Source: a virus
DNA: 64,000 nt
Strand: one strand, 5' to 3'
IMG/VR virus record: IMGVR_UViG_3300025133_000022
Location: 124,001 to 188,000 of that record
Numbering within the stretch: the stretch's first letter is position 1; each line of letters opens with the position of its first letter. Below, one piece after another: positions 7,112-16,372 of the stretch. The position numbers and the translations under genes are program-made. Under the pieces are notes generated by a model. It did no database searches. It worked only from the letters and a program-made list of their open reading frames with translations, and was not told the origin of the DNA.

Positions 7112-8829
7112 CAGCGATACCAAACAACTTGAAGTGCAACAAGCCCAACGTCATCAGCCCAATCATCATCAGCATGAGCTACATCTCTGCTAACTTTAAT
7201 ATTAAGAAGACCTAGCGAACTACCAGTCAAAACAATTACTGGCCATTCGAGCACAATTATATTATCAATATGAGCTATGTTGAGAAGTGTTGCGGTCTGG
7301 ACCAGGGCAGCATCCCAACCTGGATCAATGAGTTGTTTATGAGCAATAGTAGAGGGAGTGCCAGTGCCAGTGCCCACTTGAACATTTATGGCAACCCCAG
7401 CCCCGCCTGGGTATGCACCGCCATTGGGGCCTAAAAGAAAAGAAGCAATAATTTTAACACGCCGTGGCGTGTCGTTGTTCTCGTCCAGCGGGATGGGTAC
7501 GGTTGTATACGCGTTCTCTTGCACCTGATTGTCAAAGTTGCGCATCTGCACAACATAATCGCTCATCTCATATGTATCAAGAGAAGGTCCGCTATCAGCT
7601 GCAAACTTTAAAAATTCAGCAGCTCGAACAGTAGTATGCCCAACCTCAAGTTCTTTAACAATACCATCTCTAGTGATTTGAGCATTGCCATCAGAGCCAT
7701 CACTATTCTGATAATACAGCTCCACATCTGCACTAGTGCCATCTGGACGAGTGTTAAGACGCCCTACACCAGCAGACGCAGCAGGACCAACAGTACTAAC
7801 TGCCATCTCAAGCCAAGTATCAGCTGCAAGAGAAGCTCCAGTAGAAGTCAGTTGTCCAGCAACCGTCGAGGTGCTATCAATCCACTCAAGCAAAGTGCCT
7901 AGAGGAGTGCTGGTATCATCTTTAACTCGAATGGCACCAAACGAATTTGTAAGTTGTAAGTTCCCGGCAGTGCCAACAGCGCCACCGTCATAGCCATCCT
8001 GAAGCGTATCAACCAAAGTGCGTTGATCAAGCTTCCAGATAGCCTCTTCTAAGGAATCGCTATCTGCAATATCTGCGAGAGTACCACCATAAGCACTGTA
8101 ATCTGGACTACTGTCAACTGAGCTATCCATACCAGTGAAGGTTTGAATAGCTGTCAGATCGGCAGGCAGGCCATCAACAACAGTCTGGTCAAGTGTAGTG
8201 TCAATAGTAATCTCACTAAGAGCGACAATCAAAGATAAAGCAGGGTACGAATTGGCATATGTGTTGCCTGTGCTAGGGAAGCCACTAAAGAATGCCCCAA
8301 CAGCATCCAGGGCCTGACTTACTGAATAAGATAGGTTGGGTAACCCATCGCCATCAAGAGTGTAGTTGGGCCCCATAGTGTCATACGCAATCTGCTTCAA
8401 ATCTAAAACATTGCTCTGAATTAAAGACCGAAGTTCAGTATCATCATATTCATCAGAATCTAATGCTTGTTGGATTTCATTCTCCAACCTGGCAATCTCA
8501 GCAAGGAGGACATCAATAGTCTCCTTGACCGTGCGAGCGCGCGCCTGATCTTCTGTCCAATATGCTTCAGCATCTGCTGCTGTCGCATGAATGCTTGTAT
8601 AGATAACATTGCCAGACAAACCGTAATCAAGCGCATTAAGGTCTTGCTCGCTGCTTAAAACCTGGACTAATTCCTTGTAGACTGTATTGAGCTGATATAC
8701 AATCGCAGCAATATCTTTTCTCACATTGTCTGCAAAGGCTGCTCGCTCAACTTCAGTACGCATGCGCCCAGTGTTTGTACCACTGCGTTGAACAAGAGAT
8801 TGGAGTTCGTCAGTTAGTTTACCGGCCAT
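7111..8829 (-). CDS. Virion appendage / tail fibre-like protein, 572 aa
   Basis: Residues 1-130 are helical and acidic with heptad-like spacing, resembling a coiled-coil stalk (VLLAEIARLENEIQQAL). The rest is rich in Ser, Thr, Asp and Gly in short beta-type strands, ending with a compact domain (RRVKIIASFLLGPNGG, then QVGTGTGTPSTIAH). Last of the beta-rich tail genes and next to the glycan cassette, it is a candidate for a distal fibre or tip. No enzyme motif seen. GAGAGT precedes the ATG. Function rests on position and composition. Confidence 0.55.
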   Translation of the reverse strand: MAGKLTDELQSLVQRSGTNTGRMRTEVERAAFADNVRKDIAAIVYQLNTVYKELVQVLSSEQDLNALDYGLSGNVIYTSIHATAADAEAYWTEDQARARTVKETIDVLLAEIARLENEIQQALDSDEYDDTELRSLIQSNVLDLKQIAYDTMGPNYTLDGDGLPNLSYSVSQALDAVGAFFSGFPSTGNTYANSYPALSLIVALSEITIDTTLDQTVVDGLPADLTAIQTFTGMDSSVDSSPDYSAYGGTLADIADSDSLEEAIWKLDQRTLVDTLQDGYDGGAVGTAGNLQLTNSFGAIRVKDDTSTPLGTLLEWIDSTSTVAGQLTSTGASLAADTWLEMAVSTVGPAASAGVGRLNTRPDGTSADVELYYQNSDGSDGNAQITRDGIVKELEVGHTTVRAAEFLKFAADSGPSLDTYEMSDYVVQMRNFDNQVQENAYTTVPIPLDENNDTPRRVKIIASFLLGPNGGAYPGGAGVAINVQVGTGTGTPSTIAHKQLIDPGWDAALVQTATLLNIAHIDNIIVLEWPVIVLTGSSLGLLNIKVSRDVAHADDDWADDVGLVALQVVWYR

Positions 8830-10838
8830 TAAATTACTCTCACTTTAAAAGAATCGATTCGTGGAGTCTGTCCCTCATCACTTGTACTAAGCAGGGCCTT
8901 CACGTATAGCTGATTGGTTTCACTAGACTGCACAGTCCAACTTGGACTATATTGCTCATCCAACCAAGAAGCATCGGTTTTGTCAACCTTAACTTTAATG
9001 TACCAGTTCTCGTCTCCATCTTCAACAGTGAACATTCCGTAATACAAAGAGTCACCTGGCTCCGAATAAGCAAATTCCTCAGGAGATCTGTAAACCATCA
9101 ATTTGCCAAAATACTGATCTGCCCCTTGGTATATTTCCTCACCAGAGAAGCTATCAGGATACACATAGCCTTCAACAAGATATCTGTGATTGTATGGATA
9201 AAGTGGGTCAGCTCGCTCTAAGGCATCAACAGAGGTGAGACCTGCGCTCACCTCTGCCCAGTTGCTATCTGAAGTAGCAAAAACCGTATAGCCAGACGGC
9301 AAAAACACAAGCCCACTCACGAGGGAGCCATTAATATGCGCACTGGTGTCACCAAGATCCAAGTACCTGCCATCAGGATCGTCAACATATAAAGTTGTGC
9401 TGTACTGCTGAGTGCTCTCTTCAAAGACCCAGCCAGCCGCAACACCAAGAACCTCTGCGTACCGATCGACAGGTACGTTGCGCTTAATTACAAAGCTGTT
9501 AACAGGGACATAGTTGGTCCAGTCAGCTAATACATAGGTATTGAGCACTGCTTCCGTTTGAAAATCTACATCCTCCATACCATCTACTGCTTCAAGAATA
9601 GCTCCGCTAGCAATAGAATCGTCTATAAAGCTTAAACTTTGGTCAGATGTTCCGTCACCAAAAGAAATAAAATTACCAGAATCGGCATCATGCGAAACGC
9701 CTACCCAATCTTCACCATCTTGAGAAAGGTAAAAACTTACAGAAGTGTTATCAGGTTCCGCTACACACGCACTCATAGTTGCCTTAGTGAAAAATACCGG
9801 ATTGCCTGTATCATCAATGACATCATAAGGACCGCAAACAAGAGTGCTGCGACGACTAGGTTTAAAACCATCAGCATACATCTTGATAGAATCTAATGAA
9901 AAGATATACATGTAGCTGTTCTTGTTAGGACTTGTACTATCGGCAGCATCCTTAGAAAAAGTCAACTGAATTTTCCTAACACCATCAAGTCCAATTTGGT
10001 ACGACATCTCAGAAGTAGCCTGTTGTTCAACAGGCTCAAGAGCTGACCAGCTACTACCATCAAGACTATAAAAACAGCTACTAGTCATTTTCTTATTGAC
10101 AGACACTGGCAAGCCATTAATTCTTAAATCACCCACATAGGTGGGTTCAGGCAGTTCGAGCGTTATTACCAACGTTACGCGTGCCTGCTGTTCCTTAGTA
10201 TAAACGATGTACTCCCAAAGAGTACCATCGTCTTTCTTGAGAGAGCTGATTGGGCTGCTCGCTCGCACGCCAACTATATTGGCAGTACCAGCACTAGTAG
10301 CATTCAGTTTCAATTTGTCCAAATCTACAGGAGTGTAGCCTGTTCGACCTAATGTAGTGTACCCAGCCTCAACCGTAGCATTGCTTAGACTATGATTGAC
10401 ATAAACTTGAGTATCGAAAGTCTCCTCAACGCCAACTGTGAAAGCATCAGCAGCACCATTCAAAAGCAAAAGGTTATCAAGTCTCGACTCTGTTTGATCA
10501 AGCAATCGACCAACCCGACGAGCAGTGCCGTAAAAACCCTTATGCGAATCTTCAAGCTGCTGAATGAGATTATCAAGACGCTCACTAAGAGTTGTGGCGT
10601 CATCCCACATAGCAATTCTATTGGTGTTCTCAACACCAGCACTGCTTATGCCTTTAAACCTGGGTCTTTCTAAATCAAACCCACTTACGCCAACAATGTC
10701 TACAGTTGGGTAAGCTTGCTTTTCCTTAAAGAAAAGCTGGTTAAGCTCAGCGTCAGTGGGGCTGCGTTGGTTTTCGCTTATAAAGCGCTGTACTGCACGA
10801 CGCCTAAGCGTCTTGCTGTAAGATTCTGAAATTGGCAT
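8829..10838 (-). CDS. Large tail appendage protein with coiled coil and beta-sandwich domains
   Basis: A 669-aa protein starting at ATG 10838, which overlaps the upstream stop as TGATG. Residues about 1-125 are helical (RLDNLIQQLEDSHKGFYGT, RRVGRLLDQTESRLDNLLLL). Next comes a stretch resembling discoidin-type sandwiches (LVITLELPEPTYVGDLRING, then the Trp-containing YSLDGSSWSALEPV). This layout is repeated in the two genes upstream (10838-13807 and 13797-15917), implying a paralogous set. The C-terminal third is beta-rich and acidic. Probable baseplate or tail-side adhesin; no catalytic motif. Confidence 0.55.
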   Translation of the reverse strand: MPISESYSKTLRRRAVQRFISENQRSPTDAELNQLFFKEKQAYPTVDIVGVSGFDLERPRFKGISSAGVENTNRIAMWDDATTLSERLDNLIQQLEDSHKGFYGTARRVGRLLDQTESRLDNLLLLNGAADAFTVGVEETFDTQVYVNHSLSNATVEAGYTTLGRTGYTPVDLDKLKLNATSAGTANIVGVRASSPISSLKKDDGTLWEYIVYTKEQQARVTLVITLELPEPTYVGDLRINGLPVSVNKKMTSSCFYSLDGSSWSALEPVEQQATSEMSYQIGLDGVRKIQLTFSKDAADSTSPNKNSYMYIFSLDSIKMYADGFKPSRRSTLVCGPYDVIDDTGNPVFFTKATMSACVAEPDNTSVSFYLSQDGEDWVGVSHDADSGNFISFGDGTSDQSLSFIDDSIASGAILEAVDGMEDVDFQTEAVLNTYVLADWTNYVPVNSFVIKRNVPVDRYAEVLGVAAGWVFEESTQQYSTTLYVDDPDGRYLDLGDTSAHINGSLVSGLVFLPSGYTVFATSDSNWAEVSAGLTSVDALERADPLYPYNHRYLVEGYVYPDSFSGEEIYQGADQYFGKLMVYRSPEEFAYSEPGDSLYYGMFTVEDGDENWYIKVKVDKTDASWLDEQYSPSWTVQSSETNQLYVKALLSTSDEGQTPRIDSFKVRVI
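9230..9256. repeat. Perfect 10-bp intragenic inverted repeat
   Basis: CAGAGGTGAG (9230-9239) and CTCACCTCTG (9247-9256), 7-nt loop, no U run. Lies inside the 669-aa appendage gene. Confidence 0.85.
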
Positions 10839-13807
10839 CAAGTAAACCTAAAAGCAAAAAGGTTGAACAGGGGAGTAAAATAATCTCGAAGGCTTTGCAA
10901 ACTGGTTTCACCATCTTGTTTTGCCCAAATGACTTTTACTAATCTATTGATCTGCTTTAAGCCCTCTGTTCGGACTTCCACAGAATTAGTCGAGCGATCA
11001 TATGAATATCTTTTGATTTCACGACCTATATTATACGCCACTTTATGAGAGCTTGCTTTGTATTGCACTGTCGCGTTTGACTGAAGATCACTACCACCAT
11101 AAAAAACTCCATTGCGATAGTCTACAGAATATTTGTTTTGAGGTTCAAATTCGGGATCTTGATAATAGTAATAGATACTAATACCTCCATCAAGAACGCC
11201 ACCAACACCTACCCAGACAGTTACACTACCATCTGAATCGACATGATAGTCGCCGGTACTAACAACAGCACTGGCCAAAGACTTCTTATTGGAAAAGAAT
11301 GCAGTATCACTAAACAGTACTTCAAACCCTTCATACCAGAGAGCACCTGCCGCAAGCTTGAAAGTAACAATGCCAGCAGTGTCCTCGGTTAAAGCCGTAA
11401 CTTCCTTATCCATAGTGACTAGACCAAGAAACTCAGTTTTCCCATCTTGGAAAACAACTTCCTCAGGATCTCCATCAGCATCAAACATACTGTCAGACAC
11501 AAGCAAACTGCCCTTGACAACGTAATCATAAGACAAAGTTAATGCATCAGAAGCGGTACCAATACTCGCGTTGCGAGTTTCGAATACGCCAGTCAGCGGA
11601 TTTATCCGCTTAGATAAACTGCCACCCACAGTGTCGGTAGCTTCTTTGGCTTGAAAAGCCGATGAAGATATACGAAGCCCCCATGGACGTACGCTTTCTT
11701 CAGAATAAACAATATCAAAATTATCCTGAGATAATTCCTGGCCCGCCTGATGTGGAAAGGTTGCACGCACAGTATCGGAATCAAATTCGCTATTTAACCA
11801 CAAAATGCCATTCACGCTATCTAACATGTAGCCATTAGAAGTAATAAGCAAGTCCGTTCTGCTAGTCACTTCAACGTAAGTCACTCCATTAGAACTTGTC
11901 AAACTAAAGGAATCGTCCTCAATATTTGTTACGCCAAGGTCAATAACCTTTTTGTCCCTGGGTAGTAGTTTAGTTATACGCCCACTAGACCGAGGGTGGT
12001 AGGTAATATCAATATTGTCCTTGTCAGGATCAAACAGCAATTCCATCCGATGGTAAAAACCATCAGCCCTCTCCTCAAACAACATACGCTCTTCTTCGAA
12101 AACAGCTGCAACCCGAGCGCCATCAGCAAGATCGCTGCTGAAAATCAATTCAGTAAAATCATCAGAAAAGCTCCACTCATTAGCGCCAACAACACTGTCG
12201 TCCTCTTGGTAAGTGTATTCAACTCGATTGACATACACAAACATTTGGTTTGGTCTCAAACCACTTTCAACCACAGGGAAAGGCAACTCAATTCGACTAG
12301 TTGTACCTGTACCAGTACCAAGAAGAACTCTACGTAATTTACCACCACGCCTCGCAATGCGTGGCTGCATAACAAAGACATCGCCACGAGCAGGCGTTTC
12401 AGGTAAAGCAAATGTAGCAGGACTCTTAAAGCGACTAGCAGGTCTCATGAAATGATTCACTTCTCTCAAGCCACTAGCAACGGGAAGAAAGCTAGCAGCA
12501 TTTGCTAATGCGTCGTCATCCCTAGAAAGCGCAAGACGCCACAACGCAGTAGTCTCAGTTCCCTCCATAAGGACACTTTGACCAATCCCGTCATCAACAT
12601 TTTCTAATTGTACCCAACTCTCACCACCATCAAAACTCATTTCTACAAGCGCATCAAAAAGTTCAGGAGCCGGCGGCCAAACACTGACAACAGGAATCGC
12701 TGCATACAGGCCATTGCGAATATCGCGCTCAACAGAATTGATGCCACCCTGACTGCTATATTTAAACTTATTAACTGCAATGTTCTCTAACCCCACAGCA
12801 TACCTGCGACGACTAGTAGCACTACCATTGTTGCTAGCAACTTTAATCAAGTAGTTGTAACTTTGCTTAAGTTTAATAGTAATAGTTTTTGTCTGAACAG
12901 GAAGAAAACTCAAACTCCATTCGCTATCGTTTCCTGCAGACTTAACTGCCAAACGATCAGGGTCCAAACTACCAGCAAGATCTCTAATGCCAACAGTACT
13001 ACCCGCACTTGTAAAGATAATGTCCTCAACAGCAAAGCTGTAGGACTGTCCAATATTCAGAGGAGTCAATGTGATGTTGTTCACAACATCAACCTTGCTC
13101 AACTCAAGAACAAGACTCAATTCAAGCGGACCACTATCTAATCTTTCGTATTCAAACCAATTGTTAACATCGCCATTTATTGCATACTCAGGAGAAATGT
13201 TGTTCGTAGTCACAGCCTCGTCAGAATTGCCTGACTGACCATTGGACCCACTGCCGATAGCAATGCTTTTTACAGACAGACTCTGCCTGCTCGAGACAGG
13301 CAGAGTTAGCACCCCCTGAGCAGTGTCAGCATAGCAACTATCAGTGCTGGTGAATTTAGTGTCTAAATTATCTAAATTCAAGAAGTGCTCGCTCAAAACA
13401 AACCTAGCTTCCTCTCCATTCCAGAGAGCGAGAGTTGCTCGCTTCTGTCTAATGCGTTTCATTTTCCCTAGCAAATCCGTCAAAACGTATTGTTCGCTAT
13501 TGTAATGATCAACAAAAAGCTGAGTAAGTTTTCGAAGTTTAGAAAGCGACACCTTCATCTGGTAAACGTACTGACTGTAAAACTCGTCATAGTTATCATA
13601 TTCTGGATAATCTCCAGGACGCAGTTCTTGAAGTTTGTAATCAAGATCAAGAAGACGCTCAAGCAATACAACTGCCCTAGCCTCAATAAGAAGTTTGTCT
13701 TCGTGAGTTTGTGCTGCTCTTCTCAGAACGATAAACTCGCCAAGAAAATCTTTCAAAGCCTCCACTTCGGCAAGATAGCTTTGACTGACAGTTGAATTAA
13801 TTGACAT
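10838..13807 (-). CDS. Large tail appendage protein, 989 aa
   Basis: The chosen ATG (13807) has AAAGG 9 nt upstream; an in-frame GTG at 13813 would leave only 3 nt. The N-terminal 130 residues are strongly helical (VYQMKVSLSKLRKLTQLFVDHY). A discoidin-like sandwich follows near residues 190-340 (LSLVLELSKVDVVNNITLTP, then VQTKTITIKLKQSYNYLIKV). Residues about 340-990 hold several beta domains of phage type, including LLGTGTGTTSRIELPFPV and repeated VYVNRVEYT/EWSFSDDFT-like strands. Likely a multi-domain spoke or fibre of the baseplate. No hydrolase motif is evident. Confidence 0.55.
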   Translation of the reverse strand: MSINSTVSQSYLAEVEALKDFLGEFIVLRRAAQTHEDKLLIEARAVVLLERLLDLDYKLQELRPGDYPEYDNYDEFYSQYVYQMKVSLSKLRKLTQLFVDHYNSEQYVLTDLLGKMKRIRQKRATLALWNGEEARFVLSEHFLNLDNLDTKFTSTDSCYADTAQGVLTLPVSSRQSLSVKSIAIGSGSNGQSGNSDEAVTTNNISPEYAINGDVNNWFEYERLDSGPLELSLVLELSKVDVVNNITLTPLNIGQSYSFAVEDIIFTSAGSTVGIRDLAGSLDPDRLAVKSAGNDSEWSLSFLPVQTKTITIKLKQSYNYLIKVASNNGSATSRRRYAVGLENIAVNKFKYSSQGGINSVERDIRNGLYAAIPVVSVWPPAPELFDALVEMSFDGGESWVQLENVDDGIGQSVLMEGTETTALWRLALSRDDDALANAASFLPVASGLREVNHFMRPASRFKSPATFALPETPARGDVFVMQPRIARRGGKLRRVLLGTGTGTTSRIELPFPVVESGLRPNQMFVYVNRVEYTYQEDDSVVGANEWSFSDDFTELIFSSDLADGARVAAVFEEERMLFEERADGFYHRMELLFDPDKDNIDITYHPRSSGRITKLLPRDKKVIDLGVTNIEDDSFSLTSSNGVTYVEVTSRTDLLITSNGYMLDSVNGILWLNSEFDSDTVRATFPHQAGQELSQDNFDIVYSEESVRPWGLRISSSAFQAKEATDTVGGSLSKRINPLTGVFETRNASIGTASDALTLSYDYVVKGSLLVSDSMFDADGDPEEVVFQDGKTEFLGLVTMDKEVTALTEDTAGIVTFKLAAGALWYEGFEVLFSDTAFFSNKKSLASAVVSTGDYHVDSDGSVTVWVGVGGVLDGGISIYYYYQDPEFEPQNKYSVDYRNGVFYGGSDLQSNATVQYKASSHKVAYNIGREIKRYSYDRSTNSVEVRTEGLKQINRLVKVIWAKQDGETSLQSLRDYFTPLFNLFAFRFT
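13280..13306. repeat. Perfect 10-bp intragenic inverted repeat
   Basis: ACTCTGCCTG (13280-13289) and CAGGCAGAGT (13297-13306), 7-nt loop CTCGAGA. Inside the 989-aa appendage gene; no U run on either strand. Confidence 0.85.
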
Positions 13808-15917
13808 GTTCACGAACCTTTAGGAAGTAAGACAGCAGAACGGGTGTCAGATACGGATTTACACTGTCTGCACGGCTAACAATCACTGTCTGAATCGTAC
13901 CAGAAGCAGCCTTAAGCCTTCTGCCAAACACTACTCTGCCACGCTTCAAATTCACCCCAGGCCTTCTGCTGAGTTGCTGATTCCTTAACACCCTGTAGTC
14001 TACATAGTAGATTTTTGTACTATCAAGATTCGTAAAGCGAATCTTAAAGAGACCAGCTTTGGCCTTAGTATACAATGTATTCCATTGTCGATCACGCGGC
14101 CACTCTGTTAGCCAAGTCGCACCACGATTAAGAGAAACTTCATAATCAATACCAAGGGTAAGTAAGTCAGATTCTTTGTAGACACTGAGAGGCGCATCCT
14201 GTTCTGCCTCTAAGTACACATATGGGGCAACCTTAAAATCATTAGAGTGTAGAAGCGAATAGCCATCTACATCCAAAGGCTTAAGAATCAAATTCTGACT
14301 GTCAGCGACATACCACTCTTCTGAAGAAAAGCTATTAAGCATCCCGTCCTTGCCTGGACCAGCAATGCTAACAATCCTATCAGTATTCTTGACGGCCACA
14401 CCTCTGTCGTCAAACCCATGACCGTCTTCAAAATACATAAAATGCCAATAACCAATCCAGTTTCCTGCTGTCCAGTTGGTTTTGTTCTTGACATTCCATC
14501 GCAAATCCGGAAACAGTTTAACTTTGGCTTCATTGTCAAAGAGAGGTAAAAACTCTCTTTGTGTTCGTCTGGCGTCAGGAATGGGAATCAAATCATAAAG
14601 CGCCCGGCCACCTTCAGGGGTTGTTAAATTAATACCAAGGTATCGTTCCAACAAAACCTCTCCCTCATTTAAGAAGAAAGTAGTACCATAGGTTTTGCGC
14701 TCATTAGAAATCTGAATAGTTTCAACCTGATCACTAAAACTACAGCCAACAGGTCCTGTAGTTTTGACAGGCTGACTGCGAAAAACTCCAAGATTCTCAT
14801 ACTGGCGCAAAGCGCAACGCACACTCTCCAAAGAAAAGTCATATACTCTGCCTTGAATTTCAGAATTGTTTTCAGTTAGTAACTGACTCCATCCGGCACC
14901 ACGTAAAATCTTATTTAACTCACGAACACGAAGGTCGCCAGTATCGTAGTGGGTTCGTGTCACAGGGGCATACTGCGTAAACTTCACCTTCATATATTTA
15001 GTTCGAATAGGCTCAAACAGCACAGTAAGCTCAACTTCATTAGCAAGCTCAACTTCAGTGAGCTCAACTTCTTCGCCGGCTTCGTTAAGGTAAGTAATAG
15101 CCTGAATGTACACAGTGCTGTGTCCCAGCGGACGTACATTCAGCATATTAACAAGCTGCATGCTTGCAAATTCTAACAACAAAGTGCAGTAGCTAGAAGT
15201 GTGATTGTATTTACGACTAGTCTTATCATAATCAGTCCTCACAACCACATGACGAAAAACCCTGTCTTCTCGAAGAAGATTGTTTGGAGAGTTACTAACA
15301 ACAGGTTTTGTGGTGTCACCCACATCAGTTTCTTCTCCAACGAGAACAACATTAATAATTGGAACCTGAACCTCAGTTCTTAATGGCAGAGTTACACCAG
15401 TGCCAGAAATTACATCTGCAATGTTATCTGCCTGAAATGGCAAGCCGGTTTTGTAATCAACAAGCCAGTCTTGATTGTCATATGCCAAACCAGCGTCTTG
15501 AACACGCACAAATGAATTGTAATGAACCTGACTGTACCTACCATTAATCTTAACTTCCTCTTCTGTTGTGTAGGCGTCAAGCGCCAGTGCCTCGCGTTGC
15601 AAATCATCTAGAATAGCAAAATTCTTTCTACTGCTGAGCTTGATCTCTGCTTCAAGTCCTTCACCAGTACTAGCCGCAGCACTAATCTGCATTTTTGTAT
15701 CACGAATGTAATCCGCCCAAATTCTAGCATCAAGAGGAGAGCCAGGGTTAACAGGCGGGAAAGCAGGCTCAAGTCCACGCAAAGCCAGCACCGCTTTAGT
15801 GCGACGCTGAGCTTCAGCTTGGCTAAATTGAACATGTTGCTCATCAAGAGCGCGGCGTTCAGCCGCAGCACGTACATACTTACCAGAATCAAATGCTTCT
15901 TTTACTTGGATGGGCAT
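13797..15917 (-). CDS. Large tail appendage protein, 706 aa
   Basis: TTGGAG precedes the ATG. The N-terminal 130 residues are helical (AERRALDEQHVQFSQAEAQR), then comes a beta-sandwich with TLLLEFASMQLVNMLNVRPL and ELTVLFEPIRTKYMKVKFTQ, matching the layout of the next two genes downstream. The C-terminal part (about 480-706) has Trp-rich beta strands (WTAGNWIGYWHFMYF) and a basic ending. No membrane span or enzyme motif. Presumed baseplate or fibre component and paralogue of its neighbours. Confidence 0.55.
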   Translation of the reverse strand: MPIQVKEAFDSGKYVRAAAERRALDEQHVQFSQAEAQRRTKAVLALRGLEPAFPPVNPGSPLDARIWADYIRDTKMQISAAASTGEGLEAEIKLSSRKNFAILDDLQREALALDAYTTEEEVKINGRYSQVHYNSFVRVQDAGLAYDNQDWLVDYKTGLPFQADNIADVISGTGVTLPLRTEVQVPIINVVLVGEETDVGDTTKPVVSNSPNNLLREDRVFRHVVVRTDYDKTSRKYNHTSSYCTLLLEFASMQLVNMLNVRPLGHSTVYIQAITYLNEAGEEVELTEVELANEVELTVLFEPIRTKYMKVKFTQYAPVTRTHYDTGDLRVRELNKILRGAGWSQLLTENNSEIQGRVYDFSLESVRCALRQYENLGVFRSQPVKTTGPVGCSFSDQVETIQISNERKTYGTTFFLNEGEVLLERYLGINLTTPEGGRALYDLIPIPDARRTQREFLPLFDNEAKVKLFPDLRWNVKNKTNWTAGNWIGYWHFMYFEDGHGFDDRGVAVKNTDRIVSIAGPGKDGMLNSFSSEEWYVADSQNLILKPLDVDGYSLLHSNDFKVAPYVYLEAEQDAPLSVYKESDLLTLGIDYEVSLNRGATWLTEWPRDRQWNTLYTKAKAGLFKIRFTNLDSTKIYYVDYRVLRNQQLSRRPGVNLKRGRVVFGRRLKAASGTIQTVIVSRADSVNPYLTPVLLSYFLKVREHVN

Positions 15918-15919
15918 AC

Positions 15920-16372
15920 TTACTCCAATTTAAGATCAATAAAAAACCTACGAGCAAGCGCACCGGGTGGAGTCTCGAACTCCACAGTAAACGTAGCACT
16001 ATCACCAGCATTAAGATCAATAAATGGAATCTTGGTTCTGTAAGTACCACCAGCGCTTCTAGTAACATATCCAATAAAGGTACTATCGTTTTGGGGAAGA
16101 GTTAATTTTAGCCCACCCTGAGCAACAAGACCCAGATCAGTTTTACTACCCCAAGTCATAAGATCTTGATAATCAGTATGAGGTGGATAATCTGCAGGAT
16201 TATCTACATCTCCAACACTAGTTGCCGGAACAATATACATCCCAAGACCAGTGAGATCACTGTCGCCTAGATTAGTGACAGTGATCTGGACCACAGTTCC
16301 ATTTAGAACCTCTGGATCATAAATAGTTTCACCATCAGAGGTGCGAACGAAAATCAAATCTTGAGCACTCAT
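15920..16372 (-). CDS. Small beta-sandwich virion protein, 150 aa
   Basis: A 150-aa protein built of regular beta strands: VVQITVTNLGDSDLTGLGMY at about 28-47 and DSATFTVEFETPPGA near 125-139. This strand pattern is like CARDB/Ig-type sandwiches that cap or decorate larger assemblies. AAAGGTGG precedes the ATG. It lies between two 706-aa appendage genes, 2 nt upstream of one and overlapping the other, so it may be a linker or tip subunit. No specific family assigned. Confidence 0.6.
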   Translation of the reverse strand: MSAQDLIFVRTSDGETIYDPEVLNGTVVQITVTNLGDSDLTGLGMYIVPATSVGDVDNPADYPPHTDYQDLMTWGSKTDLGLVAQGGLKLTLPQNDSTFIGYVTRSAGGTYRTKIPFIDLNAGDSATFTVEFETPPGALARRFFIDLKLE

